DNA of 64,000 nucleotides, taken from positions 1,922,001 to 1,986,000 of the forward strand of contig NC_039502.1 of NCBI RefSeq assembly GCF_003590095.1, written 5' to 3'. Origin of the DNA: Trichoplusia ni (taxonomy: Eukaryota; Arthropoda; Insecta; Lepidoptera; Noctuidae). Below the pieces are notes generated by a model, which saw only the letters and a program-made list of their open reading frames with translations, was not told the DNA's origin and searched no databases. The stretch's first letter is position 1. Every line of letters starts with the position of its first letter. A program made the position numbers and the translations under genes. Of this stretch, positions 25,185-37,050 are shown in pieces.

Positions 25185-27354
25185 AACTTGATTGTGATAA
25201 TCACTTTAATTTTAAGTGTCACAATGTCATGACACGTTCTTGTCAGATAGAAATCAACGATCACGATCACAGTGTCAGCTAAATGGCAGATCAGACTAAG
25301 GCAGACTCAGGCACTGGAGCAGGTGCCTCAAAATTCGCAGCCTAAATGGTCCAGTTCGCGGCATTTCCAACAAACAAACAGCTGGCAAGAGATCTCTTAT
25401 TAGTAAAGATACATGGTAGAGATAATGATTAATATCGCTGAATACCGATCTGTTTCTTCGATCTTTCAACACTGCCAATGAAATTTAATGTAGGGGCGTT
25501 ATTTTCGTTAAACGGCTATTTGGTTCATTAAAGCTTTTGCTATTTTTATAGGTCATATTGGCAACTGTATTATTACCTTAAATGAAAAATAAGAATTTTT
25601 ACTAAATACCCAAGTGTTCATTAACAAAGTTTGTATAATTACCGGTCTCAAGTGCTTTCATACCTAGCAGCTTTCTTGTACAACATACCGCATTTGTGTT
25701 GTATTATTATAACTCGGCAAATTAATATTTACATTATTGCCTACAGGTAGTTTCGAATTAAAATTTACACGTTATTCTTTTACTTATCTCCGAACCATAC
25801 ATCACTTGCCTACTGGTTTCGTAAAGCACGCGCGAGACTTACACCTGCCCACTATATTTTATCGGATGACTAAGAATTTAATGTTGAAGCATTTATTTTA
25901 AGTATTTTAAATGACACTCTAAAAGAAGGATTGTCGTAGTTTTCGATTATAAACCAGTACGGGCATTCTTAACAAGCAATTTGAGTCATGGAAAGTTTTC
26001 GATTTTAGCGCAAAGCGGCAGATGTCGTTCGAACTCATAGAGGTCACATCGTTAGTGTCTGTGCCACCCATCCCTAGTTTAAGCTTCCGATCCAGCAAAG
26101 CAAGTCATAAAAAAATCCCCTAAATAATAAAACTTAGATCCAGGCCTCTTTTGGTGATTGCCTAAATAAGATTGTAAGCAACGCACTAAGTCGTGGCCAG
26201 AACCACGTAGGCCTTTAAGGAACGCTGCTGACGTCTTCAGTTTTTACCTTATGCTCAAGCTGAAGCGTGTAAAGCTTCGGTAAAGCTAGTCAAAGCTGGC
26301 ACGTAAAAAAAAATCGTAAAAATCAAAAAAAAAAGATATTCACATACGTCACTATGTTATATGTCGCCCGCCCCGAAGTGACTCTATCAGTATAGAGTGA
26401 AATATGAAGACAAAATAAAATCTATAAACTTAGTGCCTATAAACCTATCTATAGTGAGTTTGCCCTAATTTCCCGAATATATCCACATCTTTCCAAGATC
26501 GAAAAACCTCTACAAAAACTCTGAAATTACTATGTTACTACACTCTTTTATTCTACCAACAACACCCTTTCCCACATTCACGACCCCTAAAAGCTACAGA
26601 AACCCACCAATCACCAGCCAACTCAAATGAAAGCCAAATCCGCAGACATAAGAGTTTACGTTATGCCAAGTCGTATCACCAATTACGGACATAAATTGAC
26701 CTGTGCTGCGCCAATCTGGACGCAAAGCGAACTCTAGTGAAATAAACCTCTGGCACTTTGTCTATGTACTAGTATTAAACCCCGTTAAAGCTTGTAAGTG
26801 GTGCAAGAGGGGAGCTTTGGAGGGTTAGCCGGTAAGTGCAGGGATGCAATGTCATTTTTATCCAGCTTAATCGCAAAACTGAATCATCTTTCGGGTGAAC
26901 ATTTTACAACAACTACATTCCATTTTTCTACTTACATTGTTGGGAATTTGTTCGTAAAATTTTAAATATTATTGTTGCCATTTAAAAAACGCGTGATATA
27001 ATAAACATAATTGTAACTTTAAGCAATTTATTGACTGAAGGGTTATTCTCGAAATTGTGTAGCTTCATTGACTTTCAGAAAACGTACGATAAGGCTAAAG
27101 AGAAAAAATTAAGTGCGGTAAGCGATTTTAAGCACCATTTACTGGTATTGAATAAATCAAATTAAGTATTACGGGAGGGATAAGCGGAAGATCGACGTAC
27201 AAATAAAACTATCTGGACAAAGTTGTATCGTCCTTTCTTGAATAAACAAAACAGGTGTTTCATCCAACCTTTTAACTTACTGCTAAATATTACCTCCACC
27301 GTATCGTATCCCTTACCAAAATGCACCCCTAAATTAAAAGCCGAGCATTCCATC

Positions 27355-27432
27355 GTAATCGCTAATGCTGTTCGCTGGCACCGCTCACAAAGAGCAACAG
27401 AGCGGCCAAGCACGTCGGATGCGCCGCGGGGC
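27355..27432 (+). repeat. GC-rich dispersed element, copy 1
   Basis: From gtaatcgct to gatgcgccgcggggc, this aligns with 27855-27930: shared blocks are gtaatcgct, tgctg, accgct, aaag.gc.acag, gcacg.c and gatgcgccgcg.ggc. GC is far above the flanks. A 90-codon open frame crosses copy 1, but the frame is not kept in copy 2, so it is probably not coding. Confidence 0.6.
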
Positions 27433-27854
27433 AAGCCGAACGAGGTGCACCTGTTATTAAAATTAACTATTGTAACATACCCTGGCTTTACCTGACACGA
27501 AATACATGGATGATGGTCATCATGCTGATGTGGATGAAGGTAATGTTACTGGAAATCCTGATTTGTTTTAGACTGGGGTTTTGGAGGATGTTTAGAAAGT
27601 ACATTCTGTGGATACAGTAAAATTTACTCTTGGTTTCTGAAAGGTACAAGTAAGTTCTGATCTGCATTGATTGTTTTGGGATTACGCATTTTTGTATTTT
27701 TTAACGTCTCAAGCATTTTTTTTCAACTGTTTTCAAACTGTTTCCAACTGAATTTGTGGATGTCCCAAAATCACTAACAATACACAGTGACTCATCACTT
27801 TCAGCAACTAATTTACCTACGAAATCATTTAAATACCTTCCTAACATTGCAGTT

Positions 27855-27930
27855 GTAATCGCTTCTGCTGATCACCCAAACCGCTGTCAAAGCGCCACAG
27901 CGAGCACGCACGACTGATGCGCCGCGAGGC
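27855..27930 (+). repeat. GC-rich dispersed element, copy 2
   Basis: Diverged partner of the 27.36 kb copy, in the same orientation 500 bases downstream. Its right half (cacagcgagcacgcacgactgatgcgccgcg) also resembles 20.97 kb (cacggcgagcgtgcgcgactgacg), so a small dispersed family is likely. Confidence 0.6.
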
Positions 27931-28124
27931 GTAAGTCCACCATCACCTGGTATTACACATCCATATTGGTTTATGTGATTGCATGTCATTTGTTTTCGGT
28001 AAATGTATGAAGGCTGGTGCTTCTTCAGTGTTAATGATGGTGTTTCCAGTAAATGGAAGGGAAACTGGTGTAATAGAAGAATTCAGTTCTTATTAAGCTC
28101 AAAAGCAAAACGAAAATTCAACTA

Positions 28125-28266
28125 TTCAAAATAGACAACTTTTTCAATTTCACTAAAGAGAAACGGCACATACCACTCTAAAACCAGAAAACATCGCAGC
28201 ATTTTTACAACATTATTTTCCACAACAGTTTTAATTTCGGGATAATCCCTTAATCCATTGATACTC
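28125..28266 (-). pseudogene. Possible coding remnant, unrecognised
   Basis: A minus-strand open stretch of about 47 codons, from SINGLRDYPEIKTVV to SEIEKVVYFE and a stop. GC by codon position (about 47/21/28%) fits an AT-rich coding sequence. A weak acceptor (tattactgag) precedes it. It lies 0.3 kb downstream, in transcript direction, of the stronger coding-like stretch at 28.6 kb. Unrecognised. Confidence 0.2.
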
Positions 28267-28524
28267 AGTAATATATAATGTATGTATGTAATAGTCAAAG
28301 TTATTAAAAGCATCGGCTTTAAACAGAAAAAAAATAAAGGTCAACAATAATTGCAGCGAACAATATAAATGTACAATCATTGTTCAAAAACGAATTAATA
28401 AATTCATTATTCGGTAATAGCAATCAGCAATGGAAATTATTGAATTCGGTAAGCGATATCTTGTTCGATAAATTGGTGTTTTATGAGAAAGGCGGGAAAG
28501 GTGAACATGGTGTTACAAATGTTA

Positions 28525-28540
28525 ATGTATGTACATACAT
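28525..28540. repeat. 16-bp perfect palindrome
   Basis: ATGTATGTACATACAT is its own reverse complement. It lies in an AT-rich stretch and may simply have arisen from TA/TG-rich drift. Confidence 0.8.
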
Positions 28541-28568
28541 GCATGCGTAACTAGTGCATGAGCTTTTA

Positions 28569-28793
28569 CCGGGGGCCGTTATAATTAAATATGATGGCTT
28601 CATCATTTAGGAAGCAGATGCCTTCGATGTGAAGGCAGGAAGGCAAGACTTGATACAATCTGATCTTGATAATAAAGCGGTCAGAATCCTGGTTGATTAT
28701 GTCACATTTGAAACCTTGGGTAGACTGATAAGCGTCGATGAAGATGTTGAAGATAATATCGTCGATAAGTGACAATAATGAACTCAGTTAAAT
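28569..28793 (-). pseudogene. Coding-like stretch, exon or gene remnant, unrecognised
   Basis: A minus-strand frame of about 68 codons with C-ending codon preference (many ATC, TTC, AAC, GAC). By my count GC is about 40%, 26% and 56% at codon positions 1, 2 and 3, a strong coding pattern in DNA this AT-rich. There is no in-frame ATG; the frame opens after a TAA. It ends either at TAA (28566-28568) or at a possible donor CCCG|GTAAAA. The residues include FIDAYQSTQGFKCDIINQD and end NYNGPR. No good acceptor is visible, only a weak ctgag. I do not recognise the family. It may be an internal exon or a decayed gene or transposon piece. Confidence 0.35.
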
Positions 28794-28909
28794 GTTGTCA
28801 TGTTATGAATTTTGTTCGTGATGATATACGGGGTATTTAATATTTTTTTTATTAATGAAGTTTGATGAATCGATTAAAAATAATGATAATATACCTATGG
28901 ATAATGGCA

Positions 28910-28943
28910 GTGATAAAACGGCATTACTTTGCCGTTTTATCAC
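28910..28943. repeat. 14-bp perfect inverted repeat, 6-base loop
   Basis: The arm gtgataaaacggca (28910-28923) is mirrored exactly at 28930-28943 around ttactt. It may be a relic of a foldback or MITE-type element. No target duplication is evident. Confidence 0.8.
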
Positions 28944-29225
28944 AAAGTCTGCTACAAAAAGTTCTAAACAAAATACCTAAGTGAATTTTGAATTTATTCT
29001 AATACAAAAATAAAGATAAATATCGATAAAAATGTACAATGATTTTCAAAAGCAAACAACACAAAAATAACGAGTAAGAACAAAAAAATACCAAATTAAA
29101 ACTATCTTTCGCCTCTGTTAAACCTGCAAACGTAATGTAAAGATAAGAAAGCTCATAGAAACTGCAAAACTCAAGCAAAGTTTTGCATAAAGTCCCGAGA
29201 CTATAGTAAAATTTATCAAGTGAAA

Positions 29226-29294
29226 TTATCTCGATGTGGAACACAATACTAGAAGTGCCAAACTTGCAACAACTACAACTTGTATTGTGCTCAT
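29226..29294 (-). CDS. Short ORF encoding a signal-peptide-like sequence
   Basis: The minus-strand ATG at 29294 opens MSTIQVVVVASLALLVLCST followed by two codons' worth of sequence and a stop. The hydrophobic core VVVVASLALLVL and the small residues after it look like a secretory signal peptide. No consensus donor is found before the stop, so it is either a pseudogene start, part of a frameshifted gene, or chance. It lies 0.45 kb upstream of the coding-like stretch at 28.6 kb on the same strand. Confidence 0.2.
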   Translation of the reverse strand: MSTIQVVVVASLALLVLCSTSR

Positions 29295-29470
29295 AGATAT
29301 ATAACGTCACGCTTGTGTCTCGTAAGATTAAGCAGTAATTGCTACTTGAGTTCTAGCGAACAATAGGCAACTAGAAGAAATTCTTTTAATTTACTTTTGT
29401 GAAATAATTTGGAATATTCTTGTTTGGGATGGGTTTTTCTTGCAGTTTTGTGAGAGCAAAAATACCTTTT

Positions 29471-29705
29471 GGTCAAGTGCGAGTTGGACTCACTTCGACA
29501 CTAAGAGTCTTGTAGAAATACGCTTAGGAACATCATTCTTTTTTGGAAAGAGTTCGCTAAACAAATTTATAACCACATTCCGTTGCTTTACCTTGTCTAT
29601 GGGATACAGCTTGATGACAGACAGACAGACGACTGGGCGCACACATGGGGGTGCCTTTATAATAGAGTTCCTTTTTTAACCCCTTCGGTACTGAACCCCC
29701 GAAAA
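29471..29705 (+). repeat. Lepidopteran interspersed repeat (GTCAAGTGCGAG ... CAGACGGACAG type), near full length
   Basis: It opens ggtcaagtgcgagttggactcac and closes with gacagacagacagac, ataatagagttcc and accccttcggtactgaaccc. This is the order seen in an abundant moth repeat whose 3' end reads 'cagacggacagac...gggtcccgtttttaccctttgggtacggaaccct'. The element class is unresolved. An open frame through it (29440-29679) is incidental. Confidence 0.6.
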
Positions 29706-31124
29706 GATACGTCTCTAATTCAGTATTGAAGTAAGATCGTTATAATGTACACAGCAATGTGATACGAAATAATGAAGTTAAAAAGTAAACTACACATATG
29801 AGATGATGGTACCTATACAAAGAAAGAAGCAACAAACTCGTATGTATTTCAGATCCAAATAGCTCTGTACAAAGGAATTGTATGTAATTCATTGGTTAAC
29901 GAAATACGTTGTGATGTATTTACAATGGTAGCCAAACGTGACACGAAATCCCGCTCAGCTAGATCGACACTTGATCACAATCAAACCGATTTCAACCGAA
30001 ACGCAAACGTGAATGATTCAAATTAACGAGATAACCTTTGCCAGACGTTTGCTAGGTCCCATTGTAACTAACGATATAGAACACATCAGTTTTGTAGCAT
30101 TCAAAGACATAATATAGATGTAGTAAACAAAATTGCTGTAATTTTCTGATGTTACAATTTTTTTTGTTTACATGTTTTATACATTGTGTTCTAGTCTATA
30201 TGTTAGTTAACACTAGCCTATGGATGTCCCAGTAATGGACACGAGTCTTTTCCCATTGTTATGTGTATTTTTATGTATATTCTACTTATATTTGAATGTC
30301 TTTCTACGGACAAAACATAGCGATTTATGCATATACTCTTAAGATCTTTTTTATGTGTGTTTATACAAATAAAAGATTCTAAAACGTTCAAAATCTCTTC
30401 CTTATACCGTCACAATTGCTTTTCACATTTGACTTTCAATGCTCCTAAAACCGTCTCATCTTCCTCTCATCTTAGCATCAAATGATCATGTAACAGAGTA
30501 AGGATTATGTACAAACACACATAACTCAATGTACAATGCAAACACAAACAGAGGGAAATCAGATACAGTGGCGTGCATTCAGGCGGAGGCTCGGGGCTCT
30601 CAAACCGAATCCTCTCCGTCATTGTACCTGCAGGTTGTAAGTCATTGAATGTGTATTATGGTGATAGATTTGACTCTGATTGGTGTTTGGGTGGAATTCA
30701 GGTGAAAGATAATAATAAATAAATCATTTTCATTTATTTTCTAAAACTAAATACCTACATTTACTCGTATAAGTAACTCTTAAGCTAAAAGTTCTAACGT
30801 GTAAGTTATTATCGGCTGTTATGAATAAGGTTCTTTATTATATGAAAACTTAATTTCTTTTAAAATGTCTGTTTTAAATACACATTGTATTTCTATAATA
30901 AATTTTCCCTGAACCAAAAAAAAACTTACTTAAAAAAAAACTTAAAACAATACCATCATTTTACATTACTCCATCCAAAGTAATAAACCTTCCAGTGAAA
31001 AAGATCCATTATAGGCTCTTAGCTGTAAATCCTCAAAATCAAGAAAATGAATTGAGTGAAAACCTCCTCGTAAACCCGACACCTTAATCTCTATAATCTT
31101 AAGCAGTAAAGGAGCGTCGTAAGG

Positions 31125-31197
31125 AAATGTGATCGATGCTTGGTCGAGGCCCTCTGCCCTGCAGTAGGACATACAATCTCATATTTATTATTATTAC
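31125..31197 (+). mobile_element. LINE 3' end with TTA tail
   Basis: ggtcgaggccctctgccctgcagtaggacatacaatctc followed by atttattattattacg matches the 'gcccagcagtgggac' 3' end common to lepidopteran LINEs, which end in short microsatellite tails. Upstream DNA shows no reverse transcriptase ORF. Confidence 0.6.
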
Positions 31198-31774
31198 GCA
31201 CCGCTATTTATGTTATAGCATAAACTCCCTCGTGTACATTCATAACATTATTACTACGATCGTCATTTAGGTGGGCTTGCTTCATTATGCCATTAATCCT
31301 TTGCCGATCACCCGATGGCTAATTGTGTGTCAATTAGTTTAGGGTTTTAGCAGAAATGTTAGTCACTGCAGGACTGGTGCTACAAAGGATTCAAAAGAGT
31401 AGAGTTGATTTTAATGTTTAAGGACAAAACTTTTTTTAATTACTATTAGGCTTATACATACACGTAATTATGTTTAAAGGTTCCCTTATATTATTATCAC
31501 TGAAAAGTATAATGTAGAAATAAATTATTACTTTGAATTAAAAATCTGCACAATATTATGTTCATTTCATTTTTTTTTGTTGGTGACTATGAATCATCAT
31601 GATTAGGATTATCATCTTACACCGACATTGATGGTATCAACTTTTTAATACAAGTGCATATTTTGATCTAATGATTTTATAACGTGAAAGTTAGATACCT
31701 AAACTTCAAATATTATCTGCTTCAAAAATATGAAGTGCGAAATATTCTGATACATTTCATGGAACGAAATTCAT

Positions 31775-32176
31775 GTGCTAGCATTTGCAGGAAATTTTAG
31801 CCGTGTAAGTGCCATTGAGGTACTTATATGGAATACTTTATATTGCACGCAGCTTAGTGCCTCGCCTCCAATACTCCAATATTTCTCAACCACCAAACAA
31901 GTCATGTTCATGAACTCAGGTGCAATTTCTATTCTTCACACGTGTACCGATAAATTCGCATCTACTGCGGATCAAATTAAAGTGTACACTACTTTCACAT
32001 GGAATTACAGTGCATGCCAGTACCACATCGGGGCCTTAAAAGGCACTATATCATTGCCGAGTTATTTTGAACGCCAGTGTAATTTTGGTGCGCTGAACTT
32101 TATGGGAATTCTACCGTATATGACGGTGGGGTCTTACGAAAGGTTTACCAATCTTTATGGCGTGTGTGTGATGTGA
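31775..32176 (+). other. 133-codon open frame, probably not a gene
   Basis: One of the two longest open frames here. It opens on GTG; the first ATG is at about codon 44. GC by codon position (about 38/43/44%) lacks a coding pattern, and the block is simply GC-richer than its surroundings, which thins out stop codons. A possible acceptor (catttgcag) precedes it. No domain, signal peptide or membrane segment recognised. Confidence 0.15.
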
Positions 32177-32375
32177 TGAAAAATGGAGATTGAATTTTTT
32201 AACTCATCGATGCTGCAATCTAAATAAATTGAATGACACATATTGTCTGCTGTTGAGTGATCAGATACGCTTTAAGTTTGGGTATTAATAAACTATCTGA
32301 GTTGACGTCCTTTACATCATGTAACATCACTTAATACTGCCGATTTTGAATGCTAAGACACTTGTTAATATTCAA

Positions 32376-32436
32376 TACCCAAAGGGTAAGAACAGAACCC
32401 TATTACTTAGGTAGCGCTGTCTGTCCGTCTGCTACC
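32376..32436 (-). repeat. Same interspersed repeat, 3' end only
   Basis: On the minus strand, gacggacagacagcgctacctaagtaatagggttctgttcttaccctttgggta is a good copy of the repeat's 3' portion. Confidence 0.65.
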
Positions 32437-32899
32437 AAGCTACATTTGAACAAACAATAGTAATAGTAATCTATGTTATTAATACGGCCTAAAACTATGA
32501 TTTGTACGAAACCCTCAGATTTTCTCCTAACCGGTTTTATTGTTAAATTTAACTATGTAAGTTTAAAACATTTAAATAATAGCTTTTTGTTCTGGTTAGC
32601 ATAAGCCATTAAATACCAAGTAACGTACACTAACTTTAAAACCTAAATGACCAAAGTTATAAAACCACAATATGGAAATCCCTTCCAGTCTGAAAGCACC
32701 ATAATGTTTGCAGTACAAATGGTTTTACAACATGAAACTTGCACATCTAGATCACAAGCAAACTCCACAATATTTTTCTATTTCTCACTAATCCCATTAA
32801 TATTCATATCCAGTGTTGAACCTAGAAATGCACAAGCGTAAACTTTAAAGTGCATACAGTATCTCGTAAATATTTTAAATATATGCTCTTAGAGTCACA

Positions 32900-35800
32900 G
32901 TCGATACATTGGAGTAAGGATTCGAAGGGGCAGGATATGACTAATATATTTTTGGTGCTTGTCTCATAATTAAATGTTCTTCAAATGTTAAGTTTTCCTT
33001 AAGTTGTTATGGTTTTCTTTGAATTAAAAGTGAATTTGAATCATATCCGACTGATCACATGCTTAAATGATACGATGATTTATTCACGCGTATTTATCGT
33101 ATTTACCCGGGTTATTTCAGACGCAGCAGTGGGGTCGATATTATAAAATTTTTTCCATTTATTTTCAGTCCAGTATTTATGCACATGCACATTTTTATTT
33201 TACAAATTACACAAATTTTTTTCGTCTTTCATAATTTCGGACACTTTTAGGTTTACTTCTCCCACATACCAAATAAACAATTATCAATATCCACATTGAG
33301 TGAATCCTTGCGCCAAATGGAAGCAATCAGGGTCCATATACAGCGACCTCATAACTCGGTAGGGCATAAATTTTTACAAGACGTTCAATGGATGGTGGAG
33401 TGTGACACGTAAATTGTCATCAGTTTTATGTAGCAATGAAACGTGTACGGCCGTTACCATGGAAACGGTTCATGGTTCTGATGAAGACGCTTGTTTTTAG
33501 CTAACGATAGAGGTTTATATCAACTTGATAGCTGAGCTTTTATTAATATAGCGTTCTCTTGTTTTTTAGGAAGGTAGGCCTCTGGCCTTGGTTTGGTTGA
33601 GGAGTTTTACTAGGCGTTGTTTATGCTGATCTGTGGTGATTGGCTAGCAGAGATTTTAAGACAAAATGTGTGCAAAATTTTATTTCATCGGAAACTTAGT
33701 TTTTGAATTAATTACAAGCTTGCTTTGGAGTGTTCATGTTTCTTTTTTTCTTATTTTCAGACCGGTATTGTCAAGCTGTGACTAATAGAATCTCTGAATG
33801 TTTCTTACTATTTTCAGATTATCTATAAAACATTTTTCTATAGCAATATTTGAAGTTATTGGTTTTGTATTGTAGCTGTCAGTCGGAGATTCAGGTTTTA
33901 TTTACAAGCCTGACTTGGGTATTATCGAGATCAGATTGCCCCGATGTGAGTATATTGACAGCAAGACATGAAATCTTTTGTATCTCGAGAGTATTTTACT
34001 GACAAAAACTCGGTTATATCGTAAAATTGGTCTTGAAATATAAAAACTTAAAGCTTAAACAGAAATATATATATATAAGAGGGACGGTTTTTCATAAAGT
34101 TAAACAAAATAAACAATAATATATCTTAACATTACAGAAAATTTACGGTACAGAGATTTTATGCAAATCCACATGTCACCAGACATTTCTACTTAGAGAA
34201 AGTCTATTACCACCTGTACTTACGATTCAAAGTAAGCTCACCTCATGATCAATGACTGTACTATGAAATTTATAAACCAAGACTATTGCAGATCTTAAAG
34301 TGAGATAGAGCAATGTCCTGCGTAACGGTATCTCGTTCTTACCGTCGACAGTGTTTTTGTTTTCAGCTCATGGTAAAGGCGCTGGCCTAAACCCATGACG
34401 CATTAATAACAAGACCAGTTAAAAGCGCGTAGTTTGCTCCAAGGAGCCGTCATGTAATGTACACCGACAATTTGCCAGCTTTAAGTGATGTGTTCATTTG
34501 ATTACAAGTTGCTCTGTCGCCACAGTATTCAGGATGGAACATGAAAGAGTCGGTGGAAGTGGTACTTGAATTAGAGTGACAGAAGAAAATAATCATAAAC
34601 ATTATATTATCATAATAGACGGACTTGAAATTAAGATATATTTTGCTTTGGGCTGTTGTTTTGTATGTTTAAACCGTGAAGCGTCGAACACGTTAAGCAT
34701 GTTTCATATGCATTAAGCATGCCCAGAATTTAAGTATTAGACAACTGCGGCAGGGAATCAGGTTGGTAATGCTCAAAATCACCTTTTACAGGAAAACGCG
34801 ATTGCCCAACAGTTGGGAATATCAGTGGTATTAATGACAGGCACAAGAATCTGAAAGCAAATAAGTTTGGCGTCTCTGTTTTCGGTACTCCGGCATTGTT
34901 GTAGTTCCCTTTACTTTTCTGTTCCATGTCGTGGACTACCGAGTTATCTCGGACAGGTGACCGGCTATTTATCAACTTTCCTCCGAGCCTCAGCTGATTA
35001 GCCGATAAACACAATGATTATAGCCGCTTTATAGGAAGTGCGCTCGGAATGTTTTCTCTAATTAGGTAACACTTGCACTAATAAGACTGATTGGTGTGTG
35101 GTTTTCTTTGCACAGGAATTATTTTTAACGACATAATTAAACATGTTGCATTGCTAGTAAAAGTTGGAAATTGTATGAATTATTCTAATTTTTTTTCTTG
35201 CATGTATCGGGAACAGAAAACTGAAAGGGTTAAATACTAGACTTGGTAGATCAAAATTATACAAAAAAACAACACAACACATAACCCTTCTACAACCGCA
35301 GTGACATATTGAAGCAAACACACAACGTTATTATCAATTTAACAAAAAACGTTACAACAGATATTACATATTACAAAGCAACAAATCAAATTCCCGAAAA
35401 ATCTCAAAGGTTACGCGATATTAAGTAAAGAGCAGATACATTACATTATTCCCTAATCTAAATATCATAATAAAAGCAAGCAAAACTCCAACAAACAACA
35501 TTTCAATCAGATAATCCAAAACCCAGTCATAAATACTGCATCAAATTTGATTTATTACACGTTAAAAGCGAGCTAGGGATGCGAAAAACTACAATAAAAT
35601 AATAATCGTTATGCAAAAACTGTAATGGAATCACTCGATCGAAGTAATGTAACGAACGATTGGTGATTTATTGCTTGTCGAGTAAGAAAAATGACTATAA
35701 AATACATTGTGGGGTTTACAGCCCGCGATACGGAGACGAGACGGGATTTCTGGAGCTCTACTGACTGTAATAGCGGAGTTGTGGAGGCTTGGCAACGCTC

Positions 35801-36900
35801 TATACAGTAGATATGAAAAACTCTATTCGTTCCTCGAATTACAGTGACTTGCCAGACGCGCTAAAACATTGAAATAGATGTAAGTCGTTATTAACATCGA
35901 AATATATTTCTTTAGCACTGCATTAACGACAATTTAATTTAATTTTAACTAATATTCTAAATTTTACGTAGTTACCTAGTTGTTATGATTTATTAGTTTT
36001 CAGTGCTGCCGTAGGAAATCTGTACGATATTAATTAAAATTATAACACTTAATTGATCGGATAGGGTATTTAATTCATACTGTGTGAAGTATAGTGACGT
36101 CTTGATTCTACAACTACAGCCTTACTTTAAAATGAAATAACAGATCCGAAGAAACTCCATTGAAGTGAGCTTGTTGTGGAAACGAGACAGTGCTAGTCAG
36201 AGTATTGCACCATCTCGCTTTTATAACTCAAAGAAGCGCAGTTGAAAAGGTAGTTTCAGTGGCAGGTTCGAAGACTTCCATTTTATTTATAACTTGGTTA
36301 TATCGCGTGCATATTTTAAGGTATCGCTGGAAAATAATAGTTTTGAATTACGTCTTATCTTACACTAAAAACGTGTTGAATGCCACAAACGAATGCCGCC
36401 TGCTAACGTGACGACTTAATCTGTACATACAGAATGTTAGGAAATAATAAATAAAGCTGTGGTATTCTTGATAAGAGAAATAATATTTTATAATTTTGGC
36501 CAACAAGTATTTCAGGTCACTTTTTATTGTGTTTTTATACTGACTACTGGTCATCAAATTTTCTTTCTGTCGTTGTAGCTTAGCAATTTTCAACCATATA
36601 GTTTGCCTCATAGGTTTCAGAACTACATCTCAGACTTGCCTTGCTTCGCCTCACCTCAGTGTGTCGTGTCTCTGCGACTTGTACTTAATTTATTTAAAGT
36701 TCAAGATTGTCATTAGGCTTAACATATTATTATGAATAATAATCGTAAATATTTATGTAATTTGTTATGAATTATCGTCAATGATATTGTCAAGTGTAAT
36801 GAGCTCGCGATGAAGGACTCCGGACCGAAACTCGTCGGGTTATCCCAATAAATAGGTGTGAGAAAACCGTTAATAAATAATACTAAGAATCAAGTTTTAT
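32900..36900. other. Noncoding DNA, no gene seen
   Basis: AT-rich with a less AT-rich block at 34730-35030 that is open on the minus strand for 94 codons but unrecognised. The centre of the MITE-like family may recur, highly diverged, at 34293-34345 (gagatagagcaatg...tatctcgttctta). An X-box-like site lies at 33453. Confidence 0.5.
33453..33466. promoter_or_regulatory. Near-consensus X-box
   Basis: GTTACCATGGAAAC has a good left half-site and one mismatch in the right. It lies in noncoding DNA. Confidence 0.25.
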
Positions 36901-36907
36901 TGATAGC

Positions 36908-37050
36908 TGCACGGATAGCTGAGTGGTTGAGATTACCACGCCAAACCCCATGTGCGCGACGTGGCGTGGGTTCGATCCGCGCGTAGGACAAGCATTTGTG
37001 TGATCCAGAAATGATTAATTACTTAGTGCGAGGAGACGTTTCTTTTTTTA
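36908..37050 (+). mobile_element. tRNA-derived SINE, best-preserved head
   Basis: A pol III-type retroelement. Box A TAGCTGAGTGG is at 36916-36926 and box B GGTTCGATCC at 36969-36978, followed by gcgtaggacaagcatttgtgtgatcc, shared with the other copies. The body after about 37010 has diverged and runs into a T-rich tail. The internal promoter makes it look like a tRNA gene, but the arms do not form a cloverleaf. Confidence 0.75.

Noticed and set aside
25283..25345. 20-codon plus-strand ORF (ATGGCAGATCAG...) as a micropeptide gene
   Set aside because: The start context is reasonable, but nothing else supports it: no splice sites, no promoter and a length expected by chance.
27223..27495. 90-codon plus-strand frame as a protein
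   Set aside because: It crosses the duplicated GC-rich element, whose second copy does not preserve the frame.
28999..29310. 103-codon minus-strand frame as a gene
   Set aside because: Composition is F/L/Y/C-rich from A/T-rich DNA, and the plausible signal peptide at the same site lies in a different frame.
29440..29679. 79-codon plus-strand frame after a good-looking acceptor (tttttcttgcag)
   Set aside because: The frame runs through a recognised interspersed repeat, so its openness is incidental.
36908..37000. A tRNA gene
   Set aside because: Box A and box B are present, but no cloverleaf pairing is evident and the same sequence with a non-tRNA body recurs at least five times; it is a SINE head.
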